DNA of 64,000 nt from Haloactinospora alba (GCF_006717075.1 NZ_VFQC01000002.1:310001-374000); one strand, 5' to 3'; shown: positions 18,344-28,184, counted from the first letter of the stretch. Numbers and translations are program-made. Notes: generated from the letters alone by a model not told the origin.

Positions 18344-18697
18344 GCCATCTGAGGGTAGGGGGCGTTATCCCATGGTGCGAATCGGTGTTCGACCCGCCAC
18401 GTCGCGGTTCGGGGCGCGTCTGCCCACCGCAGGGCAGGCGACCGGTGCGGATCCCCGGCTGCACGGCGACCGACGCGGGCAGCGGGAACCGCGCGGCCGC
18501 GCCGGAGGTCCCACCACCGTCCGCACGGACAGCGCGTCAACGCTTCGGGAGCGCACCAGCAACGCGGTAGTGTCGAACCAGTCCGGCCGCGGCTGGACCG
18601 CGCCCCTGCGATGCTGTCGCGCTGAACGCGCTTGCGGCACTGTTCGTTGCGCAGGTTGCCGCCGACCACCGCAAAACGACTGGGAAAGCCTTCTGGT
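18344..18697. other. Divergent intergenic region between cca and the DUF6049 gene
   Basis: 354 bases, high GC. It should hold promoters for both directions, but I see no clear -35/-10 pair, operator or small gene. Confidence 0.4.
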
Positions 18698-21049
18698 GTG
18701 CGTCGATTCGTTCATCTCATCGCGGTTACGACCACGGCCGCTTTCGCGCTGGCACCGCTGAGCGCGCCCTCCGCCGCCCCACTGGCGGACACGGCCCCCG
18801 CGGCGGCGGACAACACCGACGGCAGCGGGGCCGTCCTCGTGGACGAGATCAGCCCGCGCGCGGTCGGGGCCGACGACACCCTCACGCTGTCCGGCCGCGT
18901 CACCAACACCACCGACAGCGAGCTGACGGACGCCAGTGTCCGGCTCCGGTACACCGAGGTCCCGTTCGAACAACGGTCGGAACTCGACACGTACGACGAT
19001 GGCGAAAGCGACCCCCCGGAGCAGACCCACGGCGAGACTCCGATCGACACGGAGCTGGAAGCCGGAGAGTCCGCCACCTACGAGCTCGAGGTCGACGTGG
19101 CCGACCTCGACCTGGGCGGCGCCGGCGTCTACCCGATAGCCGTCGAGGCCCGGACCGGCTCCGGAACCGAGCTGGGCAGCCAGCGCACCTTCCTCCCCTA
19201 CCAGGACGACTCGTCCCCCGAACCGGCCGATATCGCCTGGGTCTGGCCGCTGGCGGGAGGCCCGCACCGCACCGACGACGACACCTACCTGCACCGGGAC
19301 TTCCCGCAGAGCCTCACCGCGGACGGCCGGCTGGGAACACTGCTCTCCGCCGGGGCCCAGGAAGGCGGACTCCCCCTGGCCCCGGAGGTGGACGACACCG
19401 CCCCTCCCCAGGAGGAGTCCGCGTCGCCCACCGACGACGACGCCGACGACGGGGCGGAGGGGGACGCCGACAGCGGGGTTCCCGTCACCTGGGCCGTCGA
19501 CCCCGCGCTGCTCGACGACGTCAACCGCCTCACCGAGGACAGCTACGAGGTGCTGGCCGAACCACTGGCGGACGTCGAGGGCGAGGACCCCGAGACCACC
19601 GAGCACGACTCCAGCGGCGCCGCCCAGGTGTGGCTGGAACAGGCCCGGGACGCGCTCGGCGACGAGACGCTGGTCTCCACCCCCTACGCCTCCCCCGACA
19701 TCCCGGCCCTCCTCGCCAACGGCCGCGAGGAGGACGCCGAGGCCGCCATGACCCTGAGCGAGCAGAAACTCGCGGACATCCTCGGGCGCGCCGCGGACAG
19801 CTCCGTCGCCTGGCCCGCCGACGGCCACATGGACACCGCCGCCCGCGACTTCTACAACGAGCACGGCGCGACCCGCTTCGTCCTCGACTCCTCCGCCATG
19901 CCCCCGCACCCCTGGGCGGAGGAGTCCGCGCCGGCCGCGGCGCCCCTGTCCCTTCCCGAGAGTGAGGAGGACGGCACCGCCCTCCTCGCGGACAGCCAAC
20001 TCACCGACGCGTTGGCGCAGCACGGCCGCGGCCCGGGCCAGGCGGCGCTGGGAACCCAGCGGTTCGCCGCCGAGACCGCGATGCTCAGCGCGGCCGGGGA
20101 CGGGGACTCCGACAGCGGGGGCAGCATCGTGGCGGTACCGCCCCGGGACTGGAACCCCGACCCCGCGTTCGCCCGCAACGTGCTGAGGGACAGCGACGAC
20201 CTTCCCTGGCTGGAACCCGCGGCTCTGGAGGACGTCCGGTCCGGCTCCACGGACGAGCCCCAACGCCAGGAGCTGAGCTACCCGGCGCGGGGAACCCCGG
20301 AACAGCTCAGCGGCTCCTACCTGGACGGCAGCGGCGACCTGCGCGAGGAGGTCCGCCTGTTCAACAGCATCCTCGTCAAGGACGAGGAGGGAAGCATCGA
20401 GGACAACGACCCCTACCGCCCGGCCCTGTTGCGGCTGTCGTCCGCCGCCTGGCGCGAGGAGGAGAAACTCGCCTCCACCGCACGGGACCTGGTGGACTAC
20501 TCGGTGCGCGAGAGCCTGAACCAGGTCCGGATCATCCCCACCGAACCCGTCACTCTCGCCGCCCAGCGCGGGAAGATCGGCATCCCGCTCGCCAACGACC
20601 TGCAGGACCACACCGTACGGGTCGACCTCACGATGTTCTCGGAGAACAACGAACAGCTGAGCGTCGGCGACTACCCCTCCCCCATCGAGCTCGGCCCGGA
20701 GACGAAGACCACGGTCTACGTTCCGCTGGAGGCACGGGTCAACGGACGCACCGTCCTCCACCTGGACCTGCACAACACCACGGGCGAACCACTGTCCTCC
20801 GGGGAGGTGCTCACCCCGGTCAACGCGACCGGCCTGGGCTCCCAAGCCCTCATCATCAGCGCCGCCGGCGCGCTCGTGCTCGTCATCGCACTCGCCCCTC
20901 GCGCACTGCGCAAATGGGCACGGAAACGCGCCAGAAGCGGCCAGGACGGACCGGAGGGGCCGACCGACAGCGGGGCCTCCGACGACAACCGCCCGTCCAG
21001 CGAACAACCGAACCAGACCGGCGGGAGCGAGCGGGACCCGGAAGCCTGA
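18698..21049 (+). CDS. DUF6049-family membrane-anchored extracellular protein
   Basis: 783 residues from GTG 18698, chosen because a clean signal peptide follows (VRRFVHLIAVTTTAAFALAPL then an Ala/Pro-rich region). The large external part is acidic and beta-rich, with ISPRAVGADDTLTLSGRVTN near the start. PVTWAVDPALLDDV and VAWPADGHMDTAARDF segments are typical of this actinobacterial family. A single membrane helix lies near the C-terminus (IISAAGALVLVIALAP), followed by a basic and then polar tail. It sits directly upstream of murJ, as in Streptomyces, which suggests a cell-envelope role. The biochemical function is unknown. Confidence 0.85.
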   Translation: MRRFVHLIAVTTTAAFALAPLSAPSAAPLADTAPAAADNTDGSGAVLVDEISPRAVGADDTLTLSGRVTNTTDSELTDASVRLRYTEVPFEQRSELDTYDDGESDPPEQTHGETPIDTELEAGESATYELEVDVADLDLGGAGVYPIAVEARTGSGTELGSQRTFLPYQDDSSPEPADIAWVWPLAGGPHRTDDDTYLHRDFPQSLTADGRLGTLLSAGAQEGGLPLAPEVDDTAPPQEESASPTDDDADDGAEGDADSGVPVTWAVDPALLDDVNRLTEDSYEVLAEPLADVEGEDPETTEHDSSGAAQVWLEQARDALGDETLVSTPYASPDIPALLANGREEDAEAAMTLSEQKLADILGRAADSSVAWPADGHMDTAARDFYNEHGATRFVLDSSAMPPHPWAEESAPAAAPLSLPESEEDGTALLADSQLTDALAQHGRGPGQAALGTQRFAAETAMLSAAGDGDSDSGGSIVAVPPRDWNPDPAFARNVLRDSDDLPWLEPAALEDVRSGSTDEPQRQELSYPARGTPEQLSGSYLDGSGDLREEVRLFNSILVKDEEGSIEDNDPYRPALLRLSSAAWREEEKLASTARDLVDYSVRESLNQVRIIPTEPVTLAAQRGKIGIPLANDLQDHTVRVDLTMFSENNEQLSVGDYPSPIELGPETKTTVYVPLEARVNGRTVLHLDLHNTTGEPLSSGEVLTPVNATGLGSQALIISAAGALVLVIALAPRALRKWARKRARSGQDGPEGPTDSGASDDNRPSSEQPNQTGGSERDPEA

Positions 21050-21111
21050 CGGGAAACCTCCACCCCCTCCCAGCCACGTGACACCCGCAATCTCCGAAGG
21101 GAGCCATACCA

Positions 21112-22866
21112 GTGGCTACCGAAACCGCGAGCAGCGGCGACGCGAACGGCCGCGCGAACGGCGACGCGTGGCACGACGAGCACACCGACACGACCTCCGA
21201 CGCCGCGGAGCAGGAGCCCCCCGCCGGCTCCGATGATCCCGGTTCGGGGGGAAAAGCGATGCGTTCCAGCATGGTGATGGCCGTCGGAACGACGGTGTCC
21301 CGGCTGACCGGGTTCGCCAAGGTCATGGTGCTCGCCGCCGCGCTGGGCACCCAGCTGCTCGGCGATGCCTACAACACGGCGCAGACCATCCCGTTCATCA
21401 TCAACGACCTCCTGCTCGGAGGGCTGATGGTGAGCGTGATCATCCCCTTCCTGGTGAAACGGCGCAAACGTGACGCCGACGGCGGGGTGAAGACCGAGAA
21501 CCGGCTGTTCACCGGCGCGGTCGTGCTGCTCTTCGCCGTCACCGCCGCCGCCATCGCCGCCTCCGAGCTCCTCATCCGCCTGTACGCGAGCGAGTTCACC
21601 CCCACCCAGGCCGACGTGTCGGTCTACCTGGCGCGCTTCCTCCTCGCCCAGATCTTCTTCGTCGGCCTGAGCGGCCTGGTCAGCGCGATGCTGAACACCC
21701 GCGACAAGTTCGGCGCCCCCGTGTGGGCCCCCGTGCTGAACAACCTCGTGATCATCACGGTCGGATGCCTCTTCCTGTGGATAGCCGGGCCCGGGAAGAC
21801 CCCCGAGAGCGTCACCCAGAGCGAACTCACGCTGCTGGGGCTCGGAACCACCAGCGGGATGGCACTGCAGACCCTCGTCCTGCTCGCCTCGGTGTACCGC
21901 ACCGGGTTCCGCTGGCGGCCCCGCCTGGACCTGCGCGGTTCGGGACTCGGCGAGGCCCTGCGCGCCGCCGGATGGATGCTGCTGTACACCCTCATGACCC
22001 AGCTCGGCCTGCTGATCACCACGAACATCGCGACCCGCGCGGGCGTCGCCAGCGTGCAGGCCGACACGGACGTCGGCGCGGGGATCACCGCCTACAACTA
22101 CGCCTACCAGCTCTTCCAGCTGCCGTACGCCATCATCGCCGTCTCCCTCATCACCGTGCTCCTCCCCCGGATGAGCGGTAACGTCGAGGAGGGCAACTGG
22201 GAGGAGGTCCGTGCGGGCTTCTCCCGCACACTGCGCGTGTCGGCGCTCGTCCTGGTCCCGCTGGGGCTGGCGACGGCCATCTTCGCGACCCAGGTCGCCA
22301 CACTGATCTTCGCGCGCGGCAGCACCTCCACCGCCGACGCGCACAACATCGGAAGCGTCCTCGCCGTCATGGCGCTCGGCCTCGTCCCGTTCACGATCTT
22401 CCAGCTCATGCTGCGGGTGTTCTACGCCATGAGCGACACCCGCACCCCCGCCCTGATCAGCATCGCCAACGTCGCCGTGCACGGGACGCTGGCGGTGACC
22501 GCCTACATGATCCTGCCGCCGGACCAGGTCGTCATCGGTGTCGCCGCCGGCTTCATGTTCTCCTTCGTCACCGGCCTCTCCATCGCGGGCGCGATCCTCA
22601 GCCGCCGGTTGAACGGACTTGACGGTCGTCACATTTGTCGCACATTGTTGCGGTTGTACCTGGCAGCGGCCCCGAGCGTCGCCGTGGGGCTCCTCACCCT
22701 GCGACTGTTCGGCGGGCTGTTCGGTGCGGGGCTGGCCACGAACATCGGCGCCCCCCTCACCGGCTGTGTGGCCGGCGGGGCACTGTTCCTGCTCTGCGCT
22801 CGGCTACTGCGGATCCGGGAGCTGGACTCGGTTCTCCACCTGGTGCGAACCCGGCTCAAACGGTAG
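21112..22866 (+). CDS. murJ: Lipid II flippase MurJ, first copy
   Basis: 584 residues from GTG 21112 after GAAGGGAG. About 45 polar N-terminal residues precede a polytopic body of about 14 helices. MurJ features include VSRLTGFAKVMVLAAALGTQLLGDAYNTAQ, then LLGGLMVSVIIPFLVKRRK, and a Glu/Arg-rich cytoplasmic face. It moves lipid II across the membrane for peptidoglycan synthesis. It is followed after 54 bases by a second homologous gene, with which it shares short stretches of identical DNA. It is 62 bases after the DUF6049 gene and probably in one operon with it. Confidence 0.92.
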   Translation: MATETASSGDANGRANGDAWHDEHTDTTSDAAEQEPPAGSDDPGSGGKAMRSSMVMAVGTTVSRLTGFAKVMVLAAALGTQLLGDAYNTAQTIPFIINDLLLGGLMVSVIIPFLVKRRKRDADGGVKTENRLFTGAVVLLFAVTAAAIAASELLIRLYASEFTPTQADVSVYLARFLLAQIFFVGLSGLVSAMLNTRDKFGAPVWAPVLNNLVIITVGCLFLWIAGPGKTPESVTQSELTLLGLGTTSGMALQTLVLLASVYRTGFRWRPRLDLRGSGLGEALRAAGWMLLYTLMTQLGLLITTNIATRAGVASVQADTDVGAGITAYNYAYQLFQLPYAIIAVSLITVLLPRMSGNVEEGNWEEVRAGFSRTLRVSALVLVPLGLATAIFATQVATLIFARGSTSTADAHNIGSVLAVMALGLVPFTIFQLMLRVFYAMSDTRTPALISIANVAVHGTLAVTAYMILPPDQVVIGVAAGFMFSFVTGLSIAGAILSRRLNGLDGRHICRTLLRLYLAAAPSVAVGLLTLRLFGGLFGAGLATNIGAPLTGCVAGGALFLLCARLLRIRELDSVLHLVRTRLKR

Positions 22867-22920
22867 GTACCGCCACACCCCTCCGAAAACCACCCCCGAC
22901 GTAACGTCTCCACCACGAGG

Positions 22921-24786
22921 ATGGCCCCCACGGTGTCGAACGACGAATACCGGCAGACGAGACAGCAATGGCACGGCCGGATCCTGCTGCCGGGTGAAGT
23001 ACTCGACGAGGTCGAACGCAGCGAACCGGACACCGATCCGGAAAGCGGCCTCACCACCGTCCACGATCCCAGCGACTACGGTGACCTGGGAACCGCCGAC
23101 CGTCCCGGCGAGGAGGGCAACGAGATCGGAGGGGCCGCCCACGCGGCCTCCGACGGCGAGGACGAGGAGAACCTGACCCGTTCCAGCGCGATCATGGCGC
23201 TGGGAACCGTCGTCTCCCGGGCCACCGGCTTCATCCGGACGATCGTGCTCGCCGCGGCGCTGGGCACCCAGCTGCTCGGCGACGCCTACCAGACGGCGAA
23301 CATGGTGCCGTTCGCGATCTACGACCTGCTCATCGGCGGGCTGCTCGCGAGCGTCTTCGTCCCCTTCCTGGTGAAACGGAAGAAATCCGACCAGGACGGC
23401 GGGACCGCCACCGAGCAGCGGCTGTTCACCGTCATGGTGCTGGCCCTGGGCACGATCACCCTGCTCGCCATCCTCGCCGCGGAGTGGCTGATCCGGCTGT
23501 ACGCGGGGGAGTTCACCGACGCCCAGCACGAGGTCGCCACCCTCCTCGCCCGTTTCATGCTCGGTCAGATCTTCTTCATCGGCGCGAGCGGGATCGCCAG
23601 CGCGATGCTGAACAGCAGGAAGCACTTCGGCGCGCCCATGTGGGCCCCCGTGCTGAACAACCTCGTGATCATCACGGTCGGGGTGCTGTTCCTCGTGACC
23701 GCCGGATCGGGCAGCTCGCCCGGCTCCGTCACCACCGGCCAGGTGACCCTGCTGGGTCTGGGGACCGCCCTCGGGCAGGTACTGCAGTGCGCGGTTCTCC
23801 TCTGGTCCCTGTTCCGCTCCGGGTTCCGCTGGCGGCCCCGCCTGGACCTGCGCGGTTCGGGACTCGGCGAGGCGATGCGCACCGCCGCGTGGATGATGGT
23901 CTACGTGGGTGTCGCCCAGGCCGGACTGTTGGTGACGACCAACGTCGCCACCCGCGCCGGCGTGCGCGCCGCGGAGGCGGGAGCCTCCACCGCGGGCGCG
24001 GGGATCACCGCCTACCAGTACGCGTCCCTGCTGTTCCAGCTGCCGTACGCCATCATCGCCGTCTCGGTCATCACCGCGCTGCTCCCCCGGATGAGCGCGC
24101 ACGTCGCCGACGGCCGCAAGGACCTGGTGCGTTCGGACTTCTCCCGGGGCCTGCGGCTGTCCTCCGTACTGATCGTGCCGATCTCGACGGCGATGGTGGT
24201 GTTCGCCGTCCCGTTCTGCACCCTGATCTACGCGCGCGGCAGTACCTCCGTGGAGGACGCGCAGAGCATCGGCCTGATCCTGATGGCGTTCTCGCTGATG
24301 CTGATCCCGTTCACCCTGTTCCAACTGCTGCTGCGGGTCTTCTACGCGCTCGGCGACACCCGGATGCCGTCGCTGATCGCGATCCCCGCCGAGGTCACCC
24401 ACACGGTCGCGGCGTTCGCGCTGCTGTTCCTGGCACCGCCGTCGCGTATCGTCGTGTGGCTACCGGTGGCCTACGGCCTCTACTACGTCGTGGGCTCCGT
24501 CCTCGCCTGGTGGAGGCTGCGCACGCGCATGAACGGCCTGGACGGACGTCGGATCCTGCGGACACTGGTACTGCTGTACGTCGCGTCCGTACCCAGTACG
24601 ATCTTCGGGACAGCGATGGTTCTGGCCTTCGGGGTCCTTCCCGGGGCTGTTCTTCCCCCACTGCTGTCCCTTACTGTGGGCGGGCTTGTCGGTGCTGTAC
24701 TGTTTATCCTAGTCGCGCGGCGCCTAGGGGTGACAGAAGTCACAACGTTCCTGGAAATGGTGCGTAGCCGGGTCCTGCGCCGTTGA
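22921..24786 (+). CDS. Lipid II flippase MurJ-like protein, second copy
   Basis: 621 residues; ATG 22921 follows ACGAGG. The N-terminal cytoplasmic extension is about 85 residues and acidic, longer than in the first copy. The body is clearly paralogous: VSRATGFIRTIVLAAALGTQLLGDAYQTAN, LIGGLLASVFVPFLVKRKK, and FRWRPRLDLRGSGLGEA. The last is identical to copy one at the DNA level over 55 bases. Which copy carries the essential flippase activity cannot be told from sequence. The pseudokinase gene that follows suggests this copy may be the regulated one (inference). Confidence 0.9.
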   Translation: MAPTVSNDEYRQTRQQWHGRILLPGEVLDEVERSEPDTDPESGLTTVHDPSDYGDLGTADRPGEEGNEIGGAAHAASDGEDEENLTRSSAIMALGTVVSRATGFIRTIVLAAALGTQLLGDAYQTANMVPFAIYDLLIGGLLASVFVPFLVKRKKSDQDGGTATEQRLFTVMVLALGTITLLAILAAEWLIRLYAGEFTDAQHEVATLLARFMLGQIFFIGASGIASAMLNSRKHFGAPMWAPVLNNLVIITVGVLFLVTAGSGSSPGSVTTGQVTLLGLGTALGQVLQCAVLLWSLFRSGFRWRPRLDLRGSGLGEAMRTAAWMMVYVGVAQAGLLVTTNVATRAGVRAAEAGASTAGAGITAYQYASLLFQLPYAIIAVSVITALLPRMSAHVADGRKDLVRSDFSRGLRLSSVLIVPISTAMVVFAVPFCTLIYARGSTSVEDAQSIGLILMAFSLMLIPFTLFQLLLRVFYALGDTRMPSLIAIPAEVTHTVAAFALLFLAPPSRIVVWLPVAYGLYYVVGSVLAWWRLRTRMNGLDGRRILRTLVLLYVASVPSTIFGTAMVLAFGVLPGAVLPPLLSLTVGGLVGAVLFILVARRLGVTEVTTFLEMVRSRVLRR

Positions 24787-24962
24787 TACCCAGGAACGCA
24801 TGACGGTGCGTAACCGCAGGCGGCCCTACTGGCCCCCCTCTGGGTGACACGCGTGCCCTCCGGGAGCGCCCCCGGGGCGTCCTAACATGGAACAGCACCT
24901 GTTCGCCCGCACCCCCTGTATGTCCGAGCTGCCCGAAGGGAGGTTGGGGACACAACTCTGTC

Positions 24963-26549
24963 GTGTCCGTCACTCCCGGCATGAGCACTTTCATGATCGA
25001 ACCCGGTGCGCGTCTCGCGAACCGCTACCGCCTCGACGAGCCCGTCAGCGAGACCAACGGCGCAACGTTCTGGAAAGCGACCGACGAAACCCTGGCCAGA
25101 CTGGTCGCGGTCTGGACCTTCGCCGACGGATTCCCCAACACCAGCGCGGTCATCCACGCCGCCCGCGCCACCAGCCGCATCGCCGACTCCCGGGTCACAC
25201 AGGTCTTCGACGCGGACGACACCGCGCAGCCTCCGTACCTGGTGGAGGAGTGGGTCATCGGACAGTCCCTCACGGACCTGCTGTCCGGCGGCCCGCTCGC
25301 ACCGGAACGGGCCGCCGGCCTGATCGCCGAGGCCGCCGAGGCCCTCGCGACCGCCCACGAGACCGGGCTGTCCCACCAGTTCCTGACACCCAACAAACTC
25401 ATCTGGAGCGTCGGAGGGGCCGTAAAGGTCACCGGGATCGGCGTGGACGCGGCACTACGCGGCCTCCCCCCGGAGCAGACACCCGACGTCGCCGCCGTGG
25501 ACGCCTACGGGTTGGGCCGACTCCTCTACGCCTCACTCACCGGGCACTGGCCCGAGTCGGCGCACGCCCCCGAACACCACGCCACCAAGTACAACCTCCC
25601 CGCGGCCCCCGCGGCTGACGGGATACTCCCGCCCAGGCAGCTGCGCGCCGAGGTTCCGCAACGCCTGGACGAGATCGCCGGCTACGCGGCGGCTCCCGCT
25701 CCCGAGGCGCGCGGGTCCCTCACCACTCCCCGAGCGATCGCCCACGCCCTGTCCGACGCCCCCCGTATGGCGCCCATCCCGGTCACCCAGCCGGCCGCCG
25801 CGAACGCTCCCCCACCGGAACGGGGTACCTCGCGCACCTCCGGCGCCTTCGGCGCGGCTCCCGGACGGGAGACCCGCGGCGCCTCGCGTGGCCGGGCCTC
25901 CTCCGCGCCGGACCAGTCGCGGGACGCGTCCCGCTCGCCGGTGCTTGCCAAGATCGCGATCGCCGGCGCCGCGCTCCTCGTACTCGTGGGCGTGGTGACC
26001 GGTGCGTGGACCCTCGGGAGCACCATGGGAGGCGACGACGCGGACCCGGGCCAGAACGCGGACCCCCAACCCGGCGACGGGCAGAGCGGATCCGGGGACG
26101 ATCCGGAGCTGGAGACCATCGAGCTGAGCGACGCCGAAGGGTTCGATCCCCTCGGGGACGGAGACGAGCACAGCGACAACGCCGGCAAGGCCATCGACGG
26201 GGATCCGGACAGCCGGTGGAAGACCGAGGGCTACGACGGACCCAGTTTCGGCAAGCTCAAGGAGGGTGTGGGGCTCCTCGTCGATCTCGGCGACACGGCC
26301 GAGGTGCACGAGGCCACCCTCAGCCTGGGGGAAGCCGGCGCCGCCGACGTGCAGCTTCTCGTCGGGGACGACCCCGAGTTCGAGGCGCTGCAGCAGAAGG
26401 CGGAGGCCAGTGGGGTGTCCGGGGAAGAGGACGTTAAGCTGTCTGATCCGGCCGAGGGGAGATATGTAGCCATATGGTTCACATCACTCCCTCAGGACGG
26501 GGAGTACCGGGGGACAATCAACGAGGTCGAATTGCGCGGGAAAACGTGA
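24963..26549 (+). CDS. MurJ-linked pseudokinase with membrane helix and discoidin-like external domain
   Basis: 528 residues from GTG 24963; ATG 24981 is an alternative. The kinase-like domain (about 15-260) lacks every catalytic element: the VAIK lysine is Trp (VAVW, about 51), HRD is HQF (about 138-140) and DFG is GIG (about 158-160). A Pro/Ala/Ser-rich linker leads to one helix (about 328-350) and an external acidic linker. The end is a beta-rich domain starting near NAGKAIDGDPDSRWKTEG, like discoidin/F5-8-type modules. In Mycobacterium tuberculosis the same parts are fused to MurJ (Rv3910), where a phosphorylated pseudokinase binds FhaA. Here the unit is separate. It overlaps sigM by 4 bases. 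Confidence 0.85.
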   Translation: MSVTPGMSTFMIEPGARLANRYRLDEPVSETNGATFWKATDETLARLVAVWTFADGFPNTSAVIHAARATSRIADSRVTQVFDADDTAQPPYLVEEWVIGQSLTDLLSGGPLAPERAAGLIAEAAEALATAHETGLSHQFLTPNKLIWSVGGAVKVTGIGVDAALRGLPPEQTPDVAAVDAYGLGRLLYASLTGHWPESAHAPEHHATKYNLPAAPAADGILPPRQLRAEVPQRLDEIAGYAAAPAPEARGSLTTPRAIAHALSDAPRMAPIPVTQPAAANAPPPERGTSRTSGAFGAAPGRETRGASRGRASSAPDQSRDASRSPVLAKIAIAGAALLVLVGVVTGAWTLGSTMGGDDADPGQNADPQPGDGQSGSGDDPELETIELSDAEGFDPLGDGDEHSDNAGKAIDGDPDSRWKTEGYDGPSFGKLKEGVGLLVDLGDTAEVHEATLSLGEAGAADVQLLVGDDPEFEALQQKAEASGVSGEEDVKLSDPAEGRYVAIWFTSLPQDGEYRGTINEVELRGKT

Positions 26550-27178
26550 CAACGCTGATGGACGCGGCAGAGAAGCTTCCGGACAAGGAGCTGTTGTCCA
26601 AACACACCGACGGTGACGACACAGCTTTCGGTGAACTGGTCCGGCGACACCGAGAGCGCATGTGGGCTGTCGCCATCCGGGTCCTCGGTGACCCGGAGGA
26701 AGCGGCCGACGCGCTCCAGGAGGCCTTTCTTTCGGCATTCCGCGGAGCGCACCGTTTCCGCGGTGAGGCCCAGGTGAGTACCTGGTTGCATCGCATCATC
26801 GTCAACGCGTGTCATGACCGGATGCGCCGCAAGATGGTGCGGCCCGCCGTACCGACCGACGACGTCACTCTGGACGTGCTGTCCAACGAGCGGACCAAGG
26901 GCACCGGCCCCGACCCGACGTCCCGCAGCGACTCCTCCATGGACGTACACGCGGCCCTGGACCAGCTTCCCCCCGACCAACGTCTCGCGCTCGTCCTGGT
27001 GGACATGCTGGGGTACCGCGTCGAGGAGGCGGCCGGCATCCTCGAGGTCGCCTCCGGAACCGTCAAGAGCCGCTGCGCCCGCGGGCGAGCGCGACTTCTG
27101 CCACATCTTGTCCATCTCAGGAACCCTGAGCCCTCCTCCGACGTCACATCTCCGAGAGGAGGTGACTGGAGATCGTGA
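26546..27178 (+). CDS. sigM: ECF RNA polymerase sigma factor SigM
   Basis: 210 residues from the GTG that overlaps the previous stop (GTGA). Region 2 reads DDTAFGELVRRHRERMWAVA, then DALQEAFLSAFRGAHRFRGEA and STWLHRIIVNACHDRMRRK. Region 4 reads LPPDQRLALVLVDMLGYRVEEAA and ends with TVKSRCARGRARL. This is the SigM group found beside murJ and trxBA in mycobacteria and Streptomyces. It is followed by its probable anti-sigma gene, again with a GTGA overlap, which implies translational coupling. Its targets are unknown here. Confidence 0.93.
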   Translation: MTTLMDAAEKLPDKELLSKHTDGDDTAFGELVRRHRERMWAVAIRVLGDPEEAADALQEAFLSAFRGAHRFRGEAQVSTWLHRIIVNACHDRMRRKMVRPAVPTDDVTLDVLSNERTKGTGPDPTSRSDSSMDVHAALDQLPPDQRLALVLVDMLGYRVEEAAGILEVASGTVKSRCARGRARLLPHLVHLRNPEPSSDVTSPRGGDWRS

Positions 27179-28050
27179 CGTCTCATGTGGACGCGGAAAC
27201 TCTCGCCCTGTCAGCCGAAGGGCTTCTGGACGAGGAGGACGAGCGTTCCGTACAGGAGCATGTGCAGGAGTGCGAGACGTGTACCGCCCAGGCAGCGGAG
27301 CTGTCCGACGTATCCCGGGTCCTGGCGGAGGTTTCCGCAGCACCACTGCCCGAGGACACGGCACGCGGAATCGACGAGGCTCTGCGTGCCGAGGCGGAGA
27401 GTGACGGTCCCGCCGCACGGGAGCCGGAGGAGTCGTCCTCTTCCGCCGTGCCGCCCTCTCCCGTCCCAGTCACTCCCCTGCGCCACAAGTCCGGACTCGC
27501 ACGCTGGATGCCCTACATCGCGGCCGCCGCGGCAGCGGTCTTCGTGGTCGGAGGCGGGATCGCGATCGCACGGGGCATGATGCCCACGACCGCGCCGGAC
27601 GGGAACTCCCCCCACGACTCCAGCAACAGTTCCTCCGCGCAGAACGGTCCGGACGCCGCCGCCGCCTACCAGGCCGTGCTCGTGGAAAGCGGTACCTCCT
27701 ACACCGAGAACCGGTTCGACAGTCAGGCCGCACACGTGCTGGAAGCCTCCGGGGTGGCCTCCGAGTCCGACGACGCGGCCGAGGAGAACACACTCGCGAC
27801 TCCGCAGGAGGTTCCCACCAACGTTCCCTCCTGCGCGCAGGAGATCGACCAGCAGCAGGACACGGGTGCGCCCGAACTGGTCGATCTGGCGCGTTTCCAG
27901 GGAGAGGACGCCTGGGTGATGTACTACGCCTCCGCCCCCTCGGCGGACGCGGACAACCCGCCGGCGGTCTACGAGGTCCTCATCCTGCCGACGGAGTGCG
28001 GTTCCGGGTCCGCCACGCCGGAGACCGAAACCACGATCCCCGCGCCGTAG
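27175..28050 (+). CDS. Zinc anti-sigma factor for SigM (RsmA-like)
   Basis: 291 residues. The N-terminal zinc-binding anti-sigma motif is HVQECETC, His 29 and Cys 33 and 36, the HX3CX2C pattern. One membrane helix lies near residues 110-135 (MPYIAAAAAAVFVVGGGIAIA), with an acidic Ser/Asn-rich external part. A pair of external cysteines (NVPSCAQEI and PTECGSG) could form a disulfide. It overlaps sigM by 4 bases. It should hold SigM at the membrane until an envelope or redox signal releases it (inference from the family). Confidence 0.88.
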   Translation: MTSHVDAETLALSAEGLLDEEDERSVQEHVQECETCTAQAAELSDVSRVLAEVSAAPLPEDTARGIDEALRAEAESDGPAAREPEESSSSAVPPSPVPVTPLRHKSGLARWMPYIAAAAAAVFVVGGGIAIARGMMPTTAPDGNSPHDSSNSSSAQNGPDAAAAYQAVLVESGTSYTENRFDSQAAHVLEASGVASESDDAAEENTLATPQEVPTNVPSCAQEIDQQQDTGAPELVDLARFQGEDAWVMYYASAPSADADNPPAVYEVLILPTECGSGSATPETETTIPAP

Positions 28051-28087
28051 GGCACTCTCGCCTCGGGAACAGCGACACTACCGCACC

Positions 28088-28114
28088 GGGAATGGGCGGG
28101 GGGTGCCAGCTGTT
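28088..28114 (+). promoter_or_regulatory. SigR-type promoter upstream of trxB
   Basis: GGGAAT at 28088-28093, exactly 18 bases, then GTT at 28112-28114. This matches the Streptomyces SigR (mycobacterial SigH) consensus GGAAT-N18-GTT that drives trxBA during thiol-oxidative stress. It lies 70 bases before the trxB start. Confidence 0.75.
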
Positions 28115-28184
28115 GGTACTGAACGACTTCCCAGAGGGTCACTCACCGTAGTGACTATCCGAGCGACGCGAAGGGCCCACGAGC

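Noticed and set aside
21112-24786. Assembly duplication of murJ
   Set aside because: The copies differ over most of their length and in N-terminal extension; only short tracts are identical.
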